Under the pieces are notes generated by a model, which was not told where the DNA came from, ran no database searches, and worked only from the letters and a program-made list of their open reading frames with translations. A stretch of DNA of 64,000 bases. It comes from Curtobacterium sp. MCJR17_020 (lineage in GTDB: Bacteria > Actinomycetota > Actinomycetes > Actinomycetales > Microbacteriaceae). Both the position numbers and the translations under genes were made by a program. The stretch covers positions 3,286,001 to 3,350,000 of the forward strand of contig NZ_CP126260.1 in the NCBI RefSeq assembly GCF_003234365.2. Reading direction: 5' to 3'. Of this stretch, positions 37,986 through 56,242 are shown piece after piece. Each line of letters begins with the position of its first letter. Within the stretch, counting starts at the first letter, position 1.

Positions 37986-39863
37986 TCAGTCGGCTGCGGA
38001 GCCGTCGACGTCGCGGGGGTTGTCGTCGTCGAGTTCGCCGGGCTCGTCGGCGTCGCCGGGTTCGCCGACGACATCGGGCTCGGCGAGGGCTGGCTCGTCG
38101 TCGTCGTCGAGGTCGGCGTCGTCGAGCTGGTCGGTGTCGTCGAGCTCGCCGGCGTCTCCGTGTTCTTCGACTTCGAGCGTTTCCTCGACCACATCAACTG
38201 TCTCCCAAGCGTTCTCGTCGGCGGCTTCGGCGAGAGCCGTTGCCGCACGGTCGACACGGGCCCACCACTCGTCGGCCTCGTCCTGGCGGCCGAGCTCTTC
38301 GAGCGTGGCCGCGTAAGCACTGTAGAGCGCCGGTGACCACGTGTAGGCCGTGGACGGGTCCAGCTGTGGAATCTCCAGCTCGCCCAGGGCAGCTGTGGGG
38401 TTCCCGAGGTCGATGCGTGCGCCGGACATCGCGATCGCGAGTTCGACCTGTACGGCGGTGTCGAGCGCGGCACGCTCCACCGAACGGCCGAGTTCGAGCG
38501 CGCGCTCCGGGCGACCGAGGCCTCGTTCGCAGTCCACCATCATCGGGAGCTGGTCGTTGCGGCCGGAGATGCGCCGGTAGGTGCGGAGCTCGCGCAGCGC
38601 GGTCGCGAAGTCACCCAGGCGGTACGCCGTGATCGCAGCGGTCTCGCGGACGACACCGACGCGACCGGCACGGCGGGCGGCGCTCAGGGCGTGCTCGTTC
38701 GCCAGGGCGGGGTCCTCGTCGACGAACAGCGCCGCGGCCACGAGGTGCCGGGCGACCCAGTCGGCGTTGTCCTTGCTGAGCGTCTTCAGCTCCATGCGCG
38801 CTGCGGGGTCGAGGTCGCGCGCATCGATCTCGTCGGGGATGTCCGGGTCGTCGTGACGCGGTCGGATCGACTTCGTGCCGTACGGGTCGCGGTCTTCCCA
38901 GTCGTCGCGGGCTGCCTCACCGAACCGTGCGCCGGCGTGACGCGTCCCGTCGCCGAAGCGGCGTCGGTCGTCGCCACCGTCCTGACGCGGGCGGTCTCCA
39001 CCGCGCGCCGGACGGTCCGAAGCACCCCGGAAGGACGGTCGGTCCCCGTCACGACGCGGACGGTCGCCGTCGCGAGCAGGACGGTCGCCATCACGAGCCG
39101 GGCGGTCGGAGCCGCCGCGGTACGGGCGGTCGCCATCGCGAGCGGGACGGTCTGCACCACCGCGGTAGGCGGGACGGTCACCGTCACGACGCGGGCGATC
39201 CGAACCACCCTGGTAGGGGCGGTCACCATCACGACGCGGACGATCCGAACCACCACGGTAGGCGGGACGGTCGCCGTCACGGGCGGGACGGTCGGAGCCG
39301 CCACGGTACGCGGGACGGTCGCCGTCACGGGCGGGACGGTCGGACCCGCCACGGTACGCGGGACGGTCACCATCACGACGCGGACGATCCGAACCGCCCT
39401 GGTACGGGCGGTCACCATCACGACGCGGACGATCCGAACCACCACGGTAGGCGGGGCGGTCACCATCACGCGCGGGGCGGTCCGATCGGAACGGACGGTC
39501 CCCGTCGCGGCGCGGACGCTCAGCACCGCGGGGGCCGTCGCCGCGCGGCGGACGGCCGGAGTCGCCGCGATCGCTCCGCCACGACGGACGATCGTCACGG
39601 TCTCCGGAGCGGAACGGACGATCGCCACCGCTCCGCGGCGCACCGTCGCGACGTGCAGCGCCGTCGCGGAACGGACGGTCGGAGCGCTCAGGACGGTCAC
39701 GGCGGTCGCCCTCACGGCGTTCGAAGTCACGTGGACCGGACGACCAACGGCCTGCGCTCCCACCGTCTCCGCGCGGACCTCCGTCGCGTCGAGGGGCTCG
39801 GTCGTCCCGTCGGGGTCGGTCTCCCCGGTCGCCGTCGTTCCGCCGCTCGTCGTCGTTCGCCAC
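37986..39863 (-). CDS. TPR protein with long DRP-RDGD repeat domain
   Basis: A 625-aa protein in two parts. Residues 1 to about 330 are low complexity and highly charged (Arg, Asp, Gly, Pro), built from about eight tandem copies of a 15- to 16-residue unit of the form YRGGSDRPARDGDRPA, alternating with YQGGSDRPRRDGDRP. This reads as an intrinsically disordered RGG-like region. From about residue 350 come helical tetratricopeptide-like repeats (ARMELKTLSKDNADWVARHL, SAARRAGRVGVVRETAAITA, RALELGRSVERAALDTAVQV). A very acidic Asp/Glu tail ends the protein. The position, between tyrS/rRNA and the HAD gene, is that of Rv1691. GTG start with GAGGAG ahead. RNA or ribosome contact is a guess from the repeat and neighbours. 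Confidence 0.85.
   Translation of the reverse strand: MANDDERRNDGDRGDRPRRDDRAPRRDGGPRGDGGSAGRWSSGPRDFERREGDRRDRPERSDRPFRDGAARRDGAPRSGGDRPFRSGDRDDRPSWRSDRGDSGRPPRGDGPRGAERPRRDGDRPFRSDRPARDGDRPAYRGGSDRPRRDGDRPYQGGSDRPRRDGDRPAYRGGSDRPARDGDRPAYRGGSDRPARDGDRPAYRGGSDRPRRDGDRPYQGGSDRPRRDGDRPAYRGGADRPARDGDRPYRGGSDRPARDGDRPARDGDRPRRDGDRPSFRGASDRPARGGDRPRQDGGDDRRRFGDGTRHAGARFGEAARDDWEDRDPYGTKSIRPRHDDPDIPDEIDARDLDPAARMELKTLSKDNADWVARHLVAAALFVDEDPALANEHALSAARRAGRVGVVRETAAITAYRLGDFATALRELRTYRRISGRNDQLPMMVDCERGLGRPERALELGRSVERAALDTAVQVELAIAMSGARIDLGNPTAALGELEIPQLDPSTAYTWSPALYSAYAATLEELGRQDEADEWWARVDRAATALAEAADENAWETVDVVEETLEVEEHGDAGELDDTDQLDDADLDDDDEPALAEPDVVGEPGDADEPGELDDDNPRDVDGSAAD
39045..39500 (-). repeat. 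Tandem 45- to 48-bp coding repeats in the TPR protein gene
   Basis: About eight in-frame copies of a 45- or 48-bp unit encode the YRGGSDRPxRDGDRP(A) segment. Many copies are identical over 20 or more bases at DNA level, with words such as GGACGGTCACCGTCACG or its relatives returning every unit. Copy number is likely to change by slippage without shifting frame, so length variation between strains is expected. Confidence 0.8.
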
Positions 39864-40089
39864 CGTTGCTCCTCATCGCGTGCCCGAGCCGAAGGCCGGG
39901 CGTTCGTCCGCTGTGTCGTTGTGTTGGGTGCCGCGTCGGTCGGACCGACGTTCGAGCTCCAGTCCATCACGAACCGGAGCCGACGTCGAGCAACGAGCGG
40001 CAAAACAGAAATGGCCACCGGCCACCACCGTGAACGAGGGTCTCCCCTGCGAATCCACGATGGAGGGCCGATGGCCACATCTTCATACG

Positions 40090-40211
40090 TTAAGTCCGGC
40101 GGCGTCCTACTCTCCCACAAGGTCCCCCTTGCAGTACCATCGGCGCTGAGAGGCTTAGCTTCCGGGTTCGGAATGTGACCGGGCGTTTCCCTCTCGCTAT
40201 GACCACCGGAA
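40090..40211 (-). rRNA. rrf: 5S rRNA, operon 1
   Basis: About 122 nt. On the minus strand it starts TTCCGGTGGTCATAGCGAGA and ends near GCCGCCGGACTTAAC, with the usual CCGAACCCGGAAGCTAAGCC core. It is identical to the copy at 46735. End points are set by homology to actinobacterial 5S and may shift by a base or two. No well-formed terminator follows; a short TGGCC/GGCCA stem followed by TTTCTGTTTT near 40005-40020 on the minus strand is the best candidate. Confidence 0.95.
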
Positions 40212-40344
40212 CACTGTCGACCATGAACCACGGTCTCAAACATGTCCCAGCTGTAGCTGAGCTATTTATTCAGTTTGATTCCCGATCGTCTGTCGGGAAC
40301 CACAAAGTGGACGCGAGCCCCACACGCTAAGGTGCGGGAAATCA

Positions 40345-45424
<5,080 letters not shown>

Positions 45425-45811
45425 AAAAAAATACAGACCCAACACCCCAAAAGGCATCAGACCGAGTTGATTCTGACTGTTGACTGTCTACTGACAATCT
45501 TCAATCCAAAAGGAATTGCATCATGACCTGAACAACCGAAGCCGCCCAGGCACGAGGTCAATCAATAAATTGGCATTGACAATGTGCACGCTGTTGAGTT
45601 CTCAAGGACCAGACGCACTCCCCACTCCACCCGTCGGGCTTCATCAGAGAGGCATTCGTCTCGCGACACCATCGACCGCCACGATCGAGACCGTGGAACT
45701 CTTGGGTGTCGGTTGCCTGAGCGGGACCCCGTCCGGACTGCATCTCTAGGTGGTTCCACCTGGTGACCGTCTCGGCCGTTCCGTTCTCCGCCTCAGCGGC
45801 AACGAGTGACA
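45425..45811 (-). promoter_or_regulatory. Leader of rRNA operon 1 with boxA-like antiterminator
   Basis: The leader reads, on the minus strand, TTGAGAACTCAACAGCGTGC (45591-45610 region), the usual actinobacterial antitermination box. An AT-rich part follows with GTCAAT/ATTGAC inverted words that could form an RNase III processing stem. From about 45549 to 45607 it is the same as in operon 2. Upstream of 45608 the two leaders differ completely. Confidence 0.7.
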
Positions 45812-45841
45812 ACATTACGGGGAGGTGAACGGGAGCGCCAG
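45812..45841 (-). promoter_or_regulatory. Putative promoter of rRNA operon 1
   Basis: On the minus strand CTGGCG (45836-45841) and TAATGT (45812-45817) are 18 nt apart, giving a -35/-10 pair. The spacing is the same as in the stronger operon 2 promoter, although the -35 is a poorer match. It lies about 390 nt ahead of the 16S gene. Confidence 0.5.
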
Positions 45842-45922
45842 CCGGGCCACTTCCCGGGCGTGTCGCAGTCGGGGACCCACGTGCGTCGACGAGCAGGCCC
45901 GAACGGTTCGACGTCGTTACCT

Positions 45923-46076
45923 GCACCGAGACACCGGCACACCGAGACACCGGCACACCGAGACACCGGCACACCGAGACACCGGGACACCGGGACACCG
46001 GGACACCGGGACACCGGGACACCGGGACACCGGGACACCGGGACACCGGGACACCGGGACACCGGGACACCGGGAC
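45923..46076. repeat. 8-bp tandem repeat (GACACCGG)n upstream of rRNA operon 1
   Basis: About 19 copies of an 8-bp unit. The left third alternates GACACCGG with CACACCGA, giving a 16-bp higher-order unit; the right two thirds is pure GACACCGG. The array starts about 80 bp upstream of the rRNA promoter. An 8-bp unit would repeat every 24 bases in any reading frame and give octapeptide nonsense, so it is not coding. Confidence 0.9.
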
Positions 46077-46460
46077 CAGCATCCTCCCCCGGCAACCGGA
46101 TAGCGAGTGTCGGCCCCGTGCCAGCTCTCCCATGCAGTCTGAACACCACGACGCGCCCAGCTCGAGCGATCGCTCTCAGGACAAGGCGCCACCACTCATC
46201 ACATGAACAGCTCCCTCTGGATCAGCGACCGGAGTCCGCAAACGGGATCCACATCGCGGATCGCTCCGCCGGCTCAGCAAGCTGCTTCGAGTCCAGAGTC
46301 CGGCTCGAGGCGCGGCAGTACGCGAGTGAACCACTTCGTACCGAACCGAGTCGCACACTCGAAGGCGCTCACAGCCGCCGGCCCATGGGCGCAACCCGCC
46401 TGGACCCGTGCCACCGCCAACCCAAGGCTCCACTCTGAGTTCGGCAGCCCTCGTCCGTCT

Positions 46461-46642
46461 CTGCTCACGAAGGGCCAGCGCCACTCGCGAGGGAACTTCG
46501 AGCTCGTCATCGAAGGAGGCCGGCGCCAGACCGCGGTCGAGCGACGCAGCGAGGAGCGGCAGGGCTTCGGATCCGAGCGGGACGCTTCGTGAGCAGAAAT
46601 GGTCGGGTCGTACACGGGTCCTCGACGATTTCTGCTCACGAA
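46461..46642. repeat. Palindrome with TTCGTGAGCAGAAAT arms
   Basis: The arms at 46586-46605 and 46623-46642 pair over 20 bp with a single mismatch around a 17-nt loop. A direct copy of the right arm's end, TCTGCTCACGAA, occurs earlier at 46461-46472. It lies about 50 nt beyond the operon 2 terminator and has no gene on either side. It may be a back-up terminator for the rRNA transcript. Confidence 0.6.
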
Positions 46643-46690
46643 CGAGCGCCGCGAACGGCCACCGCCGCGAAAGCCCCCGGAAACGCAGAA

Positions 46691-46718
46691 AACCCCTGAC
46701 CAGTGCTGGTCAGGGGTT
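46691..46718 (-). terminator. Intrinsic terminator of rRNA operon 2
   Basis: AACCCCTGACCA and TGGTCAGGGGTT pair exactly over 12 bp around a 4-nt loop. On the minus strand the hairpin is followed by TTCTGCGTTT, a U-rich tail. It lies 16 nt after the 5S gene and is absent from operon 1. Confidence 0.88.
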
Positions 46719-46734
46719 CCCTGGTGTTGCAACG

Positions 46735-46856
46735 TTAAGTCCGGCGGCGTCCTACTCTCCCACAAGGTCCCCCTTGCAGTACCATCGGCGCTGAGAGGCT
46801 TAGCTTCCGGGTTCGGAATGTGACCGGGCGTTTCCCTCTCGCTATGACCACCGGAA
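46735..46856 (-). rRNA. rrf: 5S rRNA, operon 2
   Basis: It is identical to the 5S at 40090. The flanking DNA differs at once on its 3' side, while the 5' side continues into a 5S-23S spacer that differs from operon 1 by one substitution and a 4-nt deletion. It is followed by a clear terminator. Confidence 0.95.
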
Positions 46857-46985
46857 CACTGTCGACCATGAATCACGGTCTCAAACATGTCCCAGCTGTA
46901 GCTGAGTTATTCAGTTTGATTCCCGATCGTCTGTCGGGAACCACAAAGTGGACGCGAGCCCCACACGCTAAGGTGCGGGAAATCA

Positions 46986-52065
<5,080 letters not shown>

Positions 52066-52384
52066 AAAAAAATACAGACCCAACACCCCAAAAGGCATCA
52101 GACCGAGTTGATTCTGACTGTTGACTGTCTACTGACAATCTTCAATCCAAAAGGAATTGTCTCAAACCCAACCAACCCGAAGGAAGGCCAGGCACGAGGT
52201 CAATCAATAAATTGGCATTGACAATGTGCACGCTGTTGAGTTCTCAAGGACCAGACGCACTCGCTCTTCGGCTCAGGTTCGAGCTCCAGCCACGAGGCTT
52301 GTGTACTTGGCTTGCCACCGGTGTGTCGTCGGACCCGGAGGTCCTGTGGCTCATCCCCAAGGGGAGAGAGCCGGTGGGCTTGTC
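52066..52384 (-). promoter_or_regulatory. Leader of rRNA operon 2
   Basis: It contains the same boxA-like TTGAGAACTCAACAGCGTGC and AT-rich processing segment (about 52190-52258) as operon 1. Beyond 52260 it is unique to this operon. No gene is seen. Confidence 0.7.
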
Positions 52385-52413
52385 ATCCTAGGCGTCGAAG
52401 CGATCGAGCACAA
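52385..52413 (-). promoter_or_regulatory. Putative second promoter (P2) of rRNA operon 2
   Basis: On the minus strand TTGTGC (52408-52413) and TAGGAT (52385-52390) stand 17 nt apart. This is a good sigma-70-type match, placed between P1 and the boxA leader. Operon 1 shows no equivalent. Confidence 0.55.
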
Positions 52414-52516
52414 GGCCAGATCTGATCTTCAGTGGAGGATGGTCCCGCTTGAGGGCCGGCGTGCTCTGGGCTTTCGCTCCAGCCGCTCCGCCGCACCTTT
52501 GGGGTGACGAGTAGGA

Positions 52517-52546
52517 ACTTTACGCAGGCCTGGGCGAGTGTGCCAA
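52517..52546 (-). promoter_or_regulatory. Putative main promoter (P1) of rRNA operon 2
   Basis: On the minus strand TTGGCA (52541-52546) and TAAAGT (52517-52522) stand 18 nt apart, a strong match for an actinobacterial rRNA promoter. It lies 62 nt past the tyrS stop codon. Confidence 0.65.
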
Positions 52547-52607
52547 GCCAGGCCCGATCCCGGGCGTGTCGCGTTGTGCAACACGCGTCGCCCGGGTGCC
52601 GGCGCGA

Positions 52608-53921
52608 TCAGGCCAGCGTCACACCGGCGAGGGTCTTCTTGCCGCGGCGGAGCACGAGGACTCCCCCGGGCAGGGCGAGGTCCGACAGCGGTGCGGTGGC
52701 GTCCTCGGCTCGGACGTTGTTCACGTACACGCCGCCCTGGTCGATCGCCCTCCTGGCTTCACCGAGGGACTTCACGAGCTCGGTCTCGACGAGTGCCCGG
52801 GCCACGTCGGCGCCGGCCTCGATGGTGACCGACCCCGGCAGCTCCGCGATCGCCGACCGCAGGGTGTCCGGGTCGAGCGCACCGAGGTCGCCGTTGCCGA
52901 ACAGGGCGGCCGCAGCGTCGATCGCGGCCTGGGTGGCGTCGACCCCGTGCACGAGCGAGGTGACCTCGAATGCGAGGGTCCGCTGCGCTTCGCGTCGGAA
53001 CGGTTCGTCGGCGACCGCTTGCTCGAGTCGCTCGATCTCGGCACGGGACAGGAACGTGAACTCTCGCAACCGGGCGATCACGTCGGCATCGGCCGTGTTG
53101 AGCCAGAACTGGTACAGCGCGTACGGCGACGTCATCTCGGCGTCGAGCCAGATGGCGTTGCCCTCGCTCTTGCCGAACTTCGTGCCGTCCGAGTTCGTGA
53201 TCAAGGGTGTCCCGAGCGCGTGCACCGTCGCACCCTCGGCACGACGGATGAGCTCCGTCCCCGAGGTCAGGTTGCCCCACTGGTCCGAGCCACCCGTCTG
53301 CAGCGTGCAGCCGTACTGCCGGAAGAGCTCGCGGTAGTCGAGGCCCTGCAGGATCTGGTAGCTGAACTCGGTGTAGCTGATGCCCGCGTCGGAGTTCAGC
53401 CGCGCGGCGACGGCGTCCTTCTTGAGCATCGAGTTCACCCGGAAGTACTTGCCGACGTCGCGCAGGAAGTCGATGGCGGACATCGGCGACGTCCAGTCCA
53501 GGTTGTTCACCAGCCGGACGCCGTTGTCGCCGTCCGGGCTGAGGAAGCGCGACACCTGTTCCTGGAGCCGAGCAACCCATTCGGCGACGGTCTCGCGGGT
53601 GTTCAGCGTGCGCTCGGCGGTGGGACGCGGGTCGCCGATGAGCCCCGTCGATCCCCCGACGAGCGCCAGCGGCTTGTGCCCGGCGAGCTGCAACCGACGC
53701 ATGGTCAGGAGCTGCAGCAGGTTGCCGCAGTGCAGCGACGGCGCCGTGGGGTCGAAGCCGCAGTAGTACGTGATCGGATCACCGTCGAGGGCCTCTTGGA
53801 GTGCGGTCTCGTCGGTCGAGACCTGCACCAGACCGCGCCAGCGCAGTTCGTCCCACACCGAGGCGAAGGTGGGGTCGTTCTGCTGGCGCGTCAGGACGTC
53901 TTGAGCGGTATCACTGGACAC
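52608..53921 (-). CDS. tyrS: Tyrosyl-tRNA synthetase
   Basis: TyrS charges tRNA-Tyr. The 437-aa product is a class I synthetase: the HIGH-type motif appears as PTAPSLHCGNLLQLL near residue 46, the tyrosine pocket as YQILQGLDYRELF near 180, TGGSDQWGN near 200 and the KMSKS-type motif as GTKFGKSEG near 240. An S4 RNA-binding domain closes the C-terminus (RRAIDQGGVYVNNVRAED). The GTG at 53921 gives the normal length; longer frames add Arg-rich sequence that does not belong. In other actinobacteria tyrS is followed by the TPR and HAD genes; here the two rRNA operons come first. Confidence 0.96.
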   Translation of the reverse strand: MSSDTAQDVLTRQQNDPTFASVWDELRWRGLVQVSTDETALQEALDGDPITYYCGFDPTAPSLHCGNLLQLLTMRRLQLAGHKPLALVGGSTGLIGDPRPTAERTLNTRETVAEWVARLQEQVSRFLSPDGDNGVRLVNNLDWTSPMSAIDFLRDVGKYFRVNSMLKKDAVAARLNSDAGISYTEFSYQILQGLDYRELFRQYGCTLQTGGSDQWGNLTSGTELIRRAEGATVHALGTPLITNSDGTKFGKSEGNAIWLDAEMTSPYALYQFWLNTADADVIARLREFTFLSRAEIERLEQAVADEPFRREAQRTLAFEVTSLVHGVDATQAAIDAAAALFGNGDLGALDPDTLRSAIAELPGSVTIEAGADVARALVETELVKSLGEARRAIDQGGVYVNNVRAEDATAPLSDLALPGGVLVLRRGKKTLAGVTLA

Positions 53922-54048
53922 CCCGCCATCGTAGCGGCGGCGCACCACCGACAGCGCGCCGTCGACCGGGAGGCCCGTGGTGCGTCTGGGCCCACGCCGC
54001 CGGTTCCGGCGCGACGCGCCAGCGGCGGGCCGGCCGTGCCGGTGGGGG

Positions 54049-54744
54049 TCAGTCGAGGGCACCCTTGTGCCGTCGGTACGTCGAGACCGTCGGGTCGCCT
54101 GTCAACCAGAAGCGCCAGGGGTACTGTGCACCGCCGGCGATGCCGCCGACGCCGGTGCGCGGTCCGCGCGAGATGCGCGGGACCGGACCCGTCCCGCCGG
54201 GGCCGGGTGTGGTCTCGGCCAGGAGTGCCTCGATGACGCGGGCCGGCGGGGCGGAGGCGAGCCGCGCCTCCAGGCCGGGTGCCAACGTGAGCACGAACGG
54301 ACCGGACCCGTCGAGCAGCGAGGTGCCGTCGTCCTGTCCGAGCACCGCGCCGAGGGCGCCACCGAGGTTGCCGGGGCCACGCGCCAACGCGACGTCGGCG
54401 ACCAACGGGCCACGTCGTCCGCGTGCGGTGTCGACGCCCTCGATCACCTGCGCACCGCGGAGCAGGGAACCGGACGAGGTGCCGGCCGGTGCGCTCACGA
54501 CGTTGACGCAGGTGTGGATGCCGTACGAGCGGTACGCGTACAGGGTGCCCGGCGACCCGAACAGGTGGCGGTTGCGCTCGGTCGGACCGCGGTGTCCGTG
54601 CGAACCGGGGTCGGTGGGCCCGAAGTAGGCCTCGACCTCGGTGATGCGCAGGGTCACGCCACGGCCCGCGATCGTCGCGCCGAGCAGCGCTGGTGCGATG
54701 CGCGGCGCAGGCTCGGCGAGCATCGCGAGCAGCCCCTCGGTCAT
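54049..54744 (-). CDS. 3-methyladenine DNA glycosylase (AAG/MPG family)
   Basis: A 231-aa base-excision repair enzyme that removes alkylated purines. The family signature VTLRITEVEAYFGPTDPGSH (residues 30-49) carries the catalytic Glu in EVEAY, followed by RNRHLFGSPGTLYAYRSYGI, the intercalating Tyr region, and CVNVV. The length is normal for bacterial MPG. Its ATG overlaps the argH stop as ATGA, so it is the last gene of the arginine operon transcript, a placement that recurs in actinobacteria. Confidence 0.93.
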   Translation of the reverse strand: MTEGLLAMLAEPAPRIAPALLGATIAGRGVTLRITEVEAYFGPTDPGSHGHRGPTERNRHLFGSPGTLYAYRSYGIHTCVNVVSAPAGTSSGSLLRGAQVIEGVDTARGRRGPLVADVALARGPGNLGGALGAVLGQDDGTSLLDGSGPFVLTLAPGLEARLASAPPARVIEALLAETTPGPGGTGPVPRISRGPRTGVGGIAGGAQYPWRFWLTGDPTVSTYRRHKGALD

Positions 54745-56177
54745 CGCGTGAAGGGTGCGCCCTCGGCCAGGTCGTGGACGCGACGCGTGACGGACGCCAG
54801 CTGCTCGGCCACACGGTCCGGAGCGGTCCCGCCGACGCCCGAGCGGGACGCGACGCTGCCCTCGATCGTGAGCACGGCGCGGACCCCGGGGGTCAGGTGC
54901 TCGGAGACGGACCGGTACTCGTCGTCGGTCGGGTCGTCGAGCTCGATGCCCCGCTGTTCGCAGTACCGGACCAGCGCGCCGGACACCTCGTGCGCGTCAC
55001 GGAACGGGACGCCCTGGCGGACCAGCCACTCGGCCACATCCGTCGCGAGCGAGAAGCCCTGCGGCGCGAGCTCGGCCATCCGGTCCGTGTCGAACGTGAG
55101 CGTCGCGATCATGCCGGTGAAGGCGGGCAGCAGGACCTCGAGCGTGGCGACCGAGTCGAAGACGGGCTCCTTGTCCTCCTGCAGGTCGCGGTTGTAGGCG
55201 AGCGGCAGGCCCTTCAGGGTCGCGAGCAGGCCCGTCAGGTTGCCGATCAGACGACCGGACTTGCCGCGCGCGAGCTCGGCGATGTCCGGGTTCTTCTTCT
55301 GCGGCATGATGCTCGAGCCGGTCGAGAACGCGTCGTGGAGCCGGACGAAGCCGAACTCCTTCGTGTTCCAGAGGATGACCTCTTCCGACAGACGCGAGAC
55401 GTCGATGCCGATCTGCGCGAGCACGAACGCGAACTCGGCGACGACGTCGCGGGCGGCCGTGGCGTCGATCGAGTTGTCGGCCGGGCGGTCGAACCCGAGC
55501 TCCGCGGCGATCGCGGCGGGGTCGAGGCCGAGCGAACTGCCGGCGAGGGCACCGGCGCCGTACGGGCTCACGCTCGCGCGCCCCGCCCAGTCGCGGAGGC
55601 GCTCGAGGTCGCGGACCAACGGCCACGCGTGCGCCAGCAGGTGGTGCGCGAGGAGGACGGGCTGCGCGTGCTGCAGGTGCGTGCGGCCCGGCATGATCGC
55701 CGCCGGGTGCTCGTTGGCCTGCTGGGTGATCGCGTCGACCAGGTCGATCACGAGTCGGCCGATGCGCCGCCCGTGGTCGAGCATGTGCATGCGGCCGAGC
55801 GTGGCGATCTGGTCGTTGCGGCTGCGGCCGGCGCGGAGCTTGCCGCCGAGTTCCGGACCGAGGTCGGCGATGAGGAGGCGCTCGAGGGCACCGTGGACGT
55901 CCTCGTCGGACTCATCGGGCTGCAGCGTGCCGTCGGCGTGCGCGGCCTCGAGCCGGTCGAGTCCGGCGAGCATGCGCTCGAGCTCGTCCGCCGTCAGGTA
56001 CCCGGCCGTGTGCAGGGCCCGGGCGTGCGCGCGGGAGCCGGCGATGTCGTACGGGGCGAGCTGCCAGTCGAAGTGCGTCGACTTCGACAGCGCTGCCAGG
56101 GCCGCACTCGGGCCGTCGGCGAAGCGGGCGCCCCAGAGGGCTCCGGTGTTGGTGGCGTCGGTCTTCTCGTCGGTCAT
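54741..56177 (-). CDS. argH: Argininosuccinate lyase
   Basis: ArgH splits argininosuccinate into arginine and fumarate, the last step of arginine synthesis. The 478-aa product shows LRAGRSRNDQIATL near residue 115, the catalytic His in GRTHLQHAQPVLLAH near 165 and the signature GSSIMPQKKNPDIAEL near 290. ATG 56177 is chosen because homology starts within 15 residues. Downstream its stop overlaps the glycosylase start; argG lies 65 nt upstream. Confidence 0.97.
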   Translation of the reverse strand: MTDEKTDATNTGALWGARFADGPSAALAALSKSTHFDWQLAPYDIAGSRAHARALHTAGYLTADELERMLAGLDRLEAAHADGTLQPDESDEDVHGALERLLIADLGPELGGKLRAGRSRNDQIATLGRMHMLDHGRRIGRLVIDLVDAITQQANEHPAAIMPGRTHLQHAQPVLLAHHLLAHAWPLVRDLERLRDWAGRASVSPYGAGALAGSSLGLDPAAIAAELGFDRPADNSIDATAARDVVAEFAFVLAQIGIDVSRLSEEVILWNTKEFGFVRLHDAFSTGSSIMPQKKNPDIAELARGKSGRLIGNLTGLLATLKGLPLAYNRDLQEDKEPVFDSVATLEVLLPAFTGMIATLTFDTDRMAELAPQGFSLATDVAEWLVRQGVPFRDAHEVSGALVRYCEQRGIELDDPTDDEYRSVSEHLTPGVRAVLTIEGSVASRSGVGGTAPDRVAEQLASVTRRVHDLAEGAPFTR

Positions 56178-56242
56178 CTCGTCCTGCGTCGTTGTCGTCG
56201 GGCCGGGTGGCGGCGGTGTGTCGTCCGCCGGGTGGCGTGCTG

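Larger units (their letters stand above)
45842..46688. other. 847-nt gene-free region between the two rRNA operons
   Basis: No gene is recognised on either strand. It contains a GACACCGG minisatellite (45923-46076) directly upstream of the operon 1 promoter, about 500 nt of plain GC-rich DNA, and a 20-bp palindrome (46586-46642). Several long open frames exist, but they arise from the repeat or lack a plausible start and ribosome site. No transposase, tRNA or attachment site is seen. Confidence 0.6.

Noticed and set aside
45923..46076. Possible CRISPR array
   Set aside because: The units are contiguous 8-bp repeats without unique spacers, and no cas gene is near.
45558..46438. Open frames with octapeptide repeats such as CPGVPVSR
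   Set aside because: They are the six-frame reading of the GACACCGG minisatellite; present in all frames and without a ribosome site.
46077..46580. A decayed gene between the rRNA operons
   Set aside because: The minus-strand frame has long open stretches, but I recognise no domain, start or family, so no pseudogene is called.
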